Positions 51,116 to 56,742 of a DNA stretch of 56,742 nt are shown here, piece after piece. Position numbers and translations under genes: made by a program. Below the pieces are notes generated by a model. It was not told the DNA's origin and did no database searches. It saw only the letters and a program-made list of their open reading frames with translations. Every line of letters starts with the position of its first letter. Positions within the stretch are counted from its first letter, which is position 1. Origin of the DNA: an uncultured Clostridia bacterium (GTDB lineage Bacteria; Bacillota; Clostridia; Christensenellales; Borkfalkiaceae). The stretch lies in contig CANRGG010000009.1 of the NCBI GenBank assembly GCA_947630115.1, forward strand, positions 1-56,742, given 5' to 3'.

Positions 51116-52753
51116 TATCTTGCTTCTGAACTCTTTCAGGCTTTCTCCGTGGGAAAACTTATAATAAATATGGATTTCTCGCTTTCCATTTTCCTGCTTT
51201 TGTGAGATCGTGATGAAGTCGATCAGTTGTAGGCAGGCTTCCCGCGTCAAACTTTCAAGTCCCGCATAGCGTTTTAACTTGGCGATATATTCCTCTGCTT
51301 CATCATTATCTTGACGGGCTTCTGCAAGTCGTTTTTCAAGTTCCTCAATCGTTTTCAGAACCGATTCTTTTTCAGCGGAATACTCTGCGCACAAGTCGCT
51401 TAGAACATTTTCGGACATTCCCTTCAAGACGCTTTTTTCAAAGGAGAAGCGGATCAATTTGTCTAAATCGACAAGTCTGCTTTTGAGAGCTTTTAATTGC
51501 TTCTCATCGGAAAATCTGCTTTGCTCGCTCGACTTTGCCCGCTCTCGCAGGAACGCCTCTTTCTCCTTCGCCTCATCGATCTGCACTCTTTGGAGCATGG
51601 ATTGAATATCCCGTAAAACAATCTCTTCAAGCATCTTCTCGGTGATAGAATGAGAGGAACAATAGCGATTCCCATAATCTTTGTACGTCCTGCAAACAAA
51701 AGAATAATGCCCTTCCCTCGTTCGATTTAGCTTGCATTTTTGTCCGCAATCCGGGCAAACGACGAACCCCGAAAGAAGATGCGTTCTCTTCTGCTTGTCC
51801 GCTTTCCCACGAGAAACTGAATGGTTGATCTCTTGGACTCTCTTCCATGTATCAAGGTCGATGATCGGCTCATGCGCGTTCTCTTTCACGATCCAATCGT
51901 CCTTTGAAATGGGAACGACTTTATGGTTTTTGTAAGAAACCCGCGTCGTTCTGTGCTGCATTGTCTTGCCGAGGTAAGTCTCGTTCGTCAAGACCCATGA
52001 AATTGTCCGTCCGCTCCAAAATGAATTGCAAATTTTATTCGTTTTGGTCCCGTCAATTCTCGTATAATACCTCGCAGGGTTCGGAATGTTCTCATCCGCC
52101 AAATATTTTCCGATTGCCCGAAGGGAATACCCTTGTAAGCGCAAATCGAAAATGGTACGCACGACTTTTGCCGCTTCCTCGTCGATGACGGCGGTGCGAT
52201 TTTCATCGTTTCCCGCTTTATAACCGTAGGGATAATTCCAATTCGTGTACTTGCCGCTACGCTGGCTCGCTTCAAACACAGCCCTTATTTTCTTGCTCGT
52301 GTTTGCGGCGTGCCATTCGTTGAACACGTTCATGATCGGCATCATATCCATTGCCGTAGAGGTTCTGTCCGCGGTGTCCACATTATCATTGAGAGCGATA
52401 AATCGGATTCCATACGCAGGGAAGATATAGTCGATATACTGTCCCACCTGTATGTAATTCCGCCCGAAACGGGACAAGTCTTTCACAATGATCGTGTCTA
52501 TTCTACCCGTCTGCGCGTCGGAAAGGAGCCGCTGCACCTCGGGACGGTCAAAGTTTGTTCCCGAATACCCGTCATCGACATACTCATCTACGATCACCCC
52601 GCCATGTTCTTCGACATACTTTCGGAGAATAATCCGCTGATGCTCGATCGACATGGATTCCCCCGCTTTTTCATCGTCACGAGATAGCCGCATATAAATT
52701 CCAATTTTATTCAGTTGTATTTGCTTTGACATATAACCTCCTTTGTTTGTCAA
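51101..52753 (-). CDS. Large serine recombinase (TndX/TnpX type), element I
   Basis: The 550-aa recombinase has catalytic Ser17 (IYMRLSRDDEKAGES), IVKDLSRFGRNYIQVGQYID, a recombinase domain (NYPYGYKAG, GYSLRAIGKYLADENIPN), a zinc ribbon (GFVVCPDCGQKCKLNR with CRTYKDYGNRYCSSH) and a long coiled coil (about 400-510). It looks intact. AAAGGAGG lies directly before the ATG. Its gene ends inside the left end of the element, the usual position for an integrase next to its attachment site. It probably excises and integrates element I, and perhaps acts on the related ends of element II. Confidence 0.95.
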   Translation of the reverse strand: MTNKGGYMSKQIQLNKIGIYMRLSRDDEKAGESMSIEHQRIILRKYVEEHGGVIVDEYVDDGYSGTNFDRPEVQRLLSDAQTGRIDTIIVKDLSRFGRNYIQVGQYIDYIFPAYGIRFIALNDNVDTADRTSTAMDMMPIMNVFNEWHAANTSKKIRAVFEASQRSGKYTNWNYPYGYKAGNDENRTAVIDEEAAKVVRTIFDLRLQGYSLRAIGKYLADENIPNPARYYTRIDGTKTNKICNSFWSGRTISWVLTNETYLGKTMQHRTTRVSYKNHKVVPISKDDWIVKENAHEPIIDLDTWKRVQEINHSVSRGKADKQKRTHLLSGFVVCPDCGQKCKLNRTREGHYSFVCRTYKDYGNRYCSSHSITEKMLEEIVLRDIQSMLQRVQIDEAKEKEAFLRERAKSSEQSRFSDEKQLKALKSRLVDLDKLIRFSFEKSVLKGMSENVLSDLCAEYSAEKESVLKTIEELEKRLAEARQDNDEAEEYIAKLKRYAGLESLTREACLQLIDFITISQKQENGKREIHIYYKFSHGESLKEFRSKIKSIP

Positions 52754-52775
52754 AGCACCAAATTATGATACTTGT

Positions 52776-52804
52776 ATTATACCATAATTTTCTTCGCTTT
52801 GCAA
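52776..52804 (-). promoter_or_regulatory. Promoter of the element I recombinase gene
   Basis: TTGCAA (52804-52799), 17 bases, TATAAT (52781-52776). The leader is about 20 bases and contains AAAGGAGG. Confidence 0.75.
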
Positions 52805-52830
52805 GACAAATGAAAAGATTTTAAGAATAG

Positions 52831-53019
52831 TTATAATCCCATTTCTCTCTTTGCCCTTGTGGATGCAAGTTCCATCACCAAACTTTGAAGGTCTTTCTTT
52901 TCTCCAAAGTGCCTTGTAACCGTAAATGTCTTTTTCTCGATAGTGTATTCTACTTTTTGTACCTCCAAGGGTTCTCGCTGATTTGCCCGCACGAGAATTG
53001 AATTTTGCTCCGTTTCTAT
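52831..53019 (-). CDS. TnpW-like small protein, start uncertain
   Basis: A minus-strand frame ending at 52831 encodes about 62 residues: EPLEVQKVEYTIEKKTFTV, then TRHFGEKKDLQSLVMELAST and a basic end. It parallels the small protein upstream of the other recombinase. A strong GGGAGGGAG lies at 53028-53020, but no ATG, GTG or TTG follows at normal distance; the first codons are ATA-GAA. In-frame GTG (52992) and TTG (52968) are weaker choices. It may be a decayed copy. Confidence 0.45.
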   Translation of the reverse strand: METEQNSILVRANQREPLEVQKVEYTIEKKTFTVTRHFGEKKDLQSLVMELASTRAKREMGL

Positions 53020-53085
53020 CTCCCTCCCAAAATCTATTTCATTTCAAAATATGACAGTTAATTTTGTCCATGTTCTAATAACGAA

Positions 53086-53110
53086 CGAGGGCGGGATAAT
53101 CCCGCCCTCG
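53086..53110. terminator. Hairpin in element I
   Basis: CGAGGGCGGGA and TCCCGCCCTCG form an 11-bp stem with a TAA loop, with a short T-tract on the plus side. It is a possible terminator in the gap between the small genes. Confidence 0.5.
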
Positions 53111-53156
53111 CGCTTTTAGAGGCTATTTCATAATGTCAATTCACTTCGCATGGTGT

Positions 53157-53273
53157 TCAGAATTTCTTCCTCGACTCTTTATGGACAGCCAACCGGATAT
53201 AGATTGCCACGCTTTTTGTTTTTGATTGGTCTTTCTCGCTTTCAACTTCTATCAAAGTATCCTTGTCGTTCAT
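53157..53273 (-). pseudogene. Resolvase N-terminal scrap
   Basis: ATG at 53273 opens 38 codons whose second half, TKSVAIYIRLAVHKES, matches the first strand of serine recombinases (V-A-I-Y-x-R). A stop follows. Just upstream (53280-53395), broken frames such as KTELQRQVEKISLQEVILTT look like the end of another element gene. I read it as the relic of an older recombinase gene. Confidence 0.5.
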
Positions 53274-53395
53274 TATGATGTTTACCCCCATAAATCTTCA
53301 ATCTCAGTTGTCAACTTATTGCACTTCTCTATTTGTATGTTGTCAGGATAACTTCTTGCAACGAAATTTTCTCAACTTGCCTTTGCAGTTCGGTT

Positions 53396-53623
53396 TTACT
53401 CCTTTTGTCCTTGTTCGATCTGTCGCTTCAAGCTATTATAGCCCTGCCTGATCAATTCTACCTTTGTAATTTCATGCTCTTTCAAAAAAGCGTTGATCTC
53501 TTCAAGTTCGCTCCGCGGCAAATAGGTACTGAACGTGCCATTTGTCGCTTTGCGCTCTGCTTTGTGCTTGTCCTCATACCTACGTTTTATAATACGGTTC
53601 GGCGTATCTTCTTTCTTTTTCAT
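53396..53623 (-). CDS. Small basic ribbon-helix-helix-like protein
   Basis: The 75-aa charged protein has a basic N-terminal region (IIKRRYEDKHKAERKAT), then TFSTYLPRSELEEINAFLKE and ITKVELIRQGYNSL. The strand followed by two helices resembles MetJ/Arc-type or ICE accessory proteins. It lies nine bases downstream of the TnpV-like gene and is probably co-transcribed. Function unknown; element maintenance or regulation is plausible. Confidence 0.6.
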   Translation of the reverse strand: MKKKEDTPNRIIKRRYEDKHKAERKATNGTFSTYLPRSELEEINAFLKEHEITKVELIRQGYNSLKRQIEQGQKE

Positions 53624-53632
53624 AGCGTCCTC

Positions 53633-53995
53633 TTAATCTACATAGACAAGTTCGTTCAGGATTTCTTCTTCGATTGCGGTGTTCATCGCATTCAGACGGC
53701 GAACGTCGGTCAAGTAGTCTCCCGTCCGCTTGTACTGCTCACTCTTGGAGAGTTTCTCCCGCAGCACTTCGTCCATCTCCTCCGCTTGTCGGTCTATGCC
53801 ATGAAGGTATTCGGGAACATTTTCGATTGCCCAAAACTTTGCGGGATTATGGTTTTCGAGATAATCGAGCGCGAGTGTTCCATACTTCCCGTAAACGTGA
53901 TGCACGGGCTTTACAAGTTCTTGATACCGTCTGACTTCCTCTGCCGTCAAACCCTCTCCCCTCTCGGCTTTTGCCAAAATTTCAGTGTCGTTCAT
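53633..53995 (-). CDS. TnpV-like transposon-encoded protein
   Basis: The 120-aa protein contains YGTLALDYLENHNPAKFWAI, HGIDRQAEEMDEVLREKL, then VRRLNAMNTAIEEEILNELV. This is the helical pattern of the TnpV protein found in Tn4451/Tn4453-type mobilizable elements (function unknown). I chose ATG 53995 because AAAGGAGG lies seven bases before it. It supports a Tn4451-class ancestry for element I. Confidence 0.72.
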   Translation of the reverse strand: MNDTEILAKAERGEGLTAEEVRRYQELVKPVHHVYGKYGTLALDYLENHNPAKFWAIENVPEYLHGIDRQAEEMDEVLREKLSKSEQYKRTGDYLTDVRRLNAMNTAIEEEILNELVYVD

Positions 53996-54063
53996 TTGAT
54001 TCCTCCTTTTAAGCACAAATCGTAAGCATACGATACATCATTTTTTCGTATCTGTCAAGGGTT

Positions 54064-55299
54064 TTGGGGGAAATTTTTTGCTTTTCCCTAAGATCGAAAG
54101 AGACGGCTCAAAGCGTTTATAATGCGCTCAACGCTTTTCTGTCCGAGCGAGGACTTCGAATGTCTGCCAAAAAAACGCGCGTTGCCGATGTGGAAGAGGG
54201 CTTCGATTTCCTCTCTTGGCATTACGTTAGAAAAAACGGGATTATGATCGTTACCCCGTCTGAAAAGGCGATTAGACGGTTTATGGAAGAGACTGAGGAA
54301 CTCATTTTCTCCCATAAAGGCTCGCAAAAAGCATTGATTGATAAGATCAACCGAAAAATTTGCGGCTGGACGACCTATCATCGGATTTCCGACGCCGATC
54401 TTGTTTTTCGGAAAATGGACGTTTATATAAAAGCTACGCTCATGAAGTTTTGCGAGATAACGCATCCGACATGGACGAAAGAGCGTATTCTGAAAAATTT
54501 TTGGTATAAGGACTTCGACGGTCAACATATCTATGCGCTCAAAGACCGTCCCGAAATCCGTGTGCAGAATATCTCGGATACACTTCTTGTCGGGCATAAA
54601 AAGATCAAGACGAACGCCAATCCCTATTTGGATCACGATTATATCGAGGGAAGAAATGAAACGCGAGTCGTTCAAAATGTGACGGGGAAATATCACGCCG
54701 TTTGGGAACGTCAAAAGGGAAAATGCTTTTATTGCGGGAAACCTATTCTCCTCGATCAGAAGAAAATGATCGTGAATAAGGACGTGCGATTTGGAGACAA
54801 GCTCTTCAATCTTGCCTATATCCATGCTCAATGTGGTTTTACTCCCGTTGAATACATTCAGCAGGATTACCGTCCTTTGACGGAAATGGAACTCATCGAC
54901 CTTATAAACAGCTTGGATAATGGAGAAGCAGAACGAAATTCAAAGTATGGGCGGCTGTTTGATTATTTTAGAGGAAAGACAGAGCCTTATATTACTTTGA
55001 CATTTCAAGAGATCGAGAAGATTAACGAATCGAAACTTTGTAAAACCGCATATGAAAAAAATGCTTTTTGGTTTTCGACGAGCGAGACGGGAGGACGAAT
55101 CAGTCAGTCTTGGCTTATGAACGGATATTCTTTACAGCGCGTTGATTTGGTGAAGAAAATCATCGTCCTGCACAGAAACACAAATGAGTATGTCCCCGTC
55201 AAGATACCCGAACAAATCCTGTCTGGCAAGATCCCGCGTGACGCGAAATTTGAAATAGAAAATTTTTGCAACTACATACAAGAGAAATACGGACTTTAA
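54064..55299 (+). CDS. Truncated group II intron maturase with HNH and DUF7662-like domains
   Basis: The frame covers 411 codons. It enters in the last part of a reverse transcriptase (LNAFLSERGLRMSAKKTRVA, FDFLSWHYVRKNG), so the catalytic RT domain with the YxDD motif is missing. A maturase X domain follows (AIRRFMEETEELIFSHKGS, KINRKICGWTTYHRISDADL), then an HNH endonuclease (KCFYCGKPILLDQKK with Cys-x2-Cys, and AYIHAQCGF). The C-terminal 90 residues (SKYGRLFDYFRGKTEPYITL, TAYEKNAFWFSTSE, SQSWLMNGYSLQRVDL) match the DUF7662 fold. No good RBS is near 54064, so the real protein start is unclear and the gene is probably dead or expressed as a fragment. Confidence 0.75.
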   Translation: MGEIFCFSLRSKETAQSVYNALNAFLSERGLRMSAKKTRVADVEEGFDFLSWHYVRKNGIMIVTPSEKAIRRFMEETEELIFSHKGSQKALIDKINRKICGWTTYHRISDADLVFRKMDVYIKATLMKFCEITHPTWTKERILKNFWYKDFDGQHIYALKDRPEIRVQNISDTLLVGHKKIKTNANPYLDHDYIEGRNETRVVQNVTGKYHAVWERQKGKCFYCGKPILLDQKKMIVNKDVRFGDKLFNLAYIHAQCGFTPVEYIQQDYRPLTEMELIDLINSLDNGEAERNSKYGRLFDYFRGKTEPYITLTFQEIEKINESKLCKTAYEKNAFWFSTSETGGRISQSWLMNGYSLQRVDLVKKIIVLHRNTNEYVPVKIPEQILSGKIPRDAKFEIENFCNYIQEKYGL

Positions 55300-55311
55300 G
55301 GAGAGAAAATC

Positions 55312-55776
55312 ATGTTCAAAGAAAACGAATTTAACAAGGACCTTTCATTTGAGTTTCCCGATCGCTGCTCTATGGATTTTACCGCCGAAAATCTTACTTT
55401 CTATATCATAACTTCGGGACCTTTTGACTTTTGGATTGAAATAGAACCCGCAAAGAAAGAAGATTTGTGCGCCGCTATGCTGAAACGGGTTATTGATAAT
55501 GAATATGTCTTGAATACCGAACCGTATGAAATTCACCGTTCGGGATTAAAAGGCATTGCCGCCTTTTACTCCAAGCCCGACAAAAAGCGTGAGTTTTATT
55601 CCGAAAAGTATCGTCTGTTTTTATGCGGACAGCTAATGGATTTTACCGTGTTTGTAGAAAGTTCCGAGATAATCGCCGATGAGATGAATATAGCAAAGCC
55701 GCCTTTGAAAAAGATTTTGCAATACCCTGTGGTTAAAAGATTTTTCGAGAGCATATCTTCATTGGTCGGGAAATAA
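55312..55776 (+). CDS. Hypothetical protein (154 aa)
   Basis: The ATG follows AAGGAGAG, 12 bases after the maturase fragment. It is a soluble alpha/beta protein (FEFPDRCSMDFTAENLTFYI, IHRSGLKGIAAFYSKPDKKR, FLCGQLMDFTVFVESS) with no signal peptide and no motif I can place. It is AT-richer than the host genes. It lies at the right end of element I as possible cargo, with a terminator directly after it. Confidence 0.65.
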   Translation: MFKENEFNKDLSFEFPDRCSMDFTAENLTFYIITSGPFDFWIEIEPAKKEDLCAAMLKRVIDNEYVLNTEPYEIHRSGLKGIAAFYSKPDKKREFYSEKYRLFLCGQLMDFTVFVESSEIIADEMNIAKPPLKKILQYPVVKRFFESISSLVGK

Positions 55777-56274
<498 letters not shown>

Positions 56275-56447
56275 GATGTTTTTTCCTCCTTTGACGTTTT
56301 GTCCGCCGGTTCGCCGGCGCGCAAAACCTCTTCATATCATCATATCCCAAACGGCCGAAAGAGGTGAATTTTTGCGGCAAGATCGGGAAAATCTCCCCAA
56401 AAACCGCGCCCCGATCGGCCATTTTTCTGCCCGAAAAGAGAAAAAAC

Positions 56448-56475
56448 GCGCGCCCCGAATGATCTCGGGGCGCGC
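56448..56475 (-). terminator. Terminator of the GGGtGRT gene
   Basis: GCGCGCCCCGA and TCGGGGCGCGC form an 11-bp stem; TTTTTTCTCTTTTC follows on the minus strand. Confidence 0.85.
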
Positions 56476-56490
56476 CGGATTTTTGAAAAA

Positions 56491-56742
56491 TTATTTGTTC
56501 AACCCTTCCTGAACCGCGACCGCCACAGCGACCGTCGCGCCGACCATGGGGTTGTTGCCCATGCCGATGAGCCCCATCATCTCGACGTGCGCGGGAACGG
56601 AAGAAGAGCCAGCAAACTGCGCGTCGGAGTGCATTCTGCCCATCGTGTCGGTCATGCCGTAGGAGGAAGGTCCCGCCGCCATGTTGTCGGGGTGGAGGGT
56701 TCTGCCCGTGCCGCCGCCCGAGGCGACCGAGAAATACTTCAC
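56491..56742 (-). CDS. GGGtGRT-family protein, C-terminal part (runs off right edge)
   Basis: The open frame enters from the right edge. Its visible 83 residues include SVASGGGTGRTLHPDNMAAG, the motif that names the family, then GRMHSDAQFAGSSSVPAHVE, MMGLIGMGNNPMVGATVAVA and the C-terminal AVQEGLNK. The family is common in anaerobic Firmicutes. I know of no experimentally fixed function. The N-terminal part lies outside the window, so the apparent GTG at the edge is not the start. Confidence 0.85.
   Translation of the reverse strand: MKYFSVASGGGTGRTLHPDNMAAGPSSYGMTDTMGRMHSDAQFAGSSSVPAHVEMMGLIGMGNNPMVGATVAVAVAVQEGLNK

Overview
The window looks like the chromosome of an endospore-forming, Gram-positive anaerobe of the class Clostridia. 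Supporting features are spoVAD, spoVAE and spoIIID, a LexA preceded by a Gram-positive type SOS box, class A RNase P RNA, a split 2-hydroxyacyl-CoA dehydratase activase and Tn4451/Tn5397-type large serine recombinases. The GC-rich core, with many lipoproteins built of repeated Cys-rich modules, fits an uncultured gut lineage such as Christensenellales, but that placement is a guess.

Layout. 1-1.2 kb: recombinase debris, small ORFs and a lipoprotein with an internal tandem duplication. 1.3-4.1 kb: an Fe-S membrane protein, an XRE regulator and glutamine synthetase (glnA). 4.3-10.2 kb: three minus-strand lipoproteins sharing a Cys-rich repeat module; two end in a thioredoxin-like fold and one in BspA-type leucine-rich repeats. 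10.4-14.3 kb: a Xer-type recombinase with hflX, a Cys-rich mini-protein, lexA and spoVAE. 14.3-24.7 kb: spoVAD, a structured repeat array, a DUF2974 hydrolase, rnpB, a radC-kinase-regulator operon, a PepV-like dipeptidase, alanine dehydrogenase, tag, a second repeat array in inverse orientation and a YjbR protein. 24.8-36.0 kb: an AT-rich membrane protein, the dehydratase activase pair, spoIIID, a methyltransferase, gdhA, tRNA-Arg(CCU), YwaF-like and YjdF-like membrane proteins and small regulators with palindromic operators. 36.1-56.3 kb: the accessory region. 56.5 kb to the end: the C-terminal part of a GGGtGRT-family protein.

The most striking system is in the accessory region. One collagen-like (Gly-X-Thr) gene of BclA type, minus strand, is broken into three pieces at 56274-55872, 51093-51011 and 36409-36098. 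The gaps hold element I (about 4.8 kb: serine recombinase, TnpV-like and TnpW-like proteins, truncated intron maturase) and element II (about 14.6 kb: ABC transporter, giant Ig-like surface protein, a second serine recombinase, hybrid kinase, binding-protein/nucleotidase fusion). The right ends of the two elements are similar, and so are the left ends. Joining the flanks at the shared TGT of each end restores a 265-codon reading frame, and both joins encode the same-length motif G-x-T-x-x-V-T-R-A-T-G. This resembles the skin-type intervening elements of sporulation genes, but doubled and in a spore-surface-type collagen gene.

Two other patterns cut across annotated genes. The repeat family at 15.5 and 23.7 kb has hairpin arms that change in compensating fashion. 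Four genes have a near-consensus sigma-A promoter whose -10 box ends only 6-7 bases before the start codon, so their transcripts should be leaderless.
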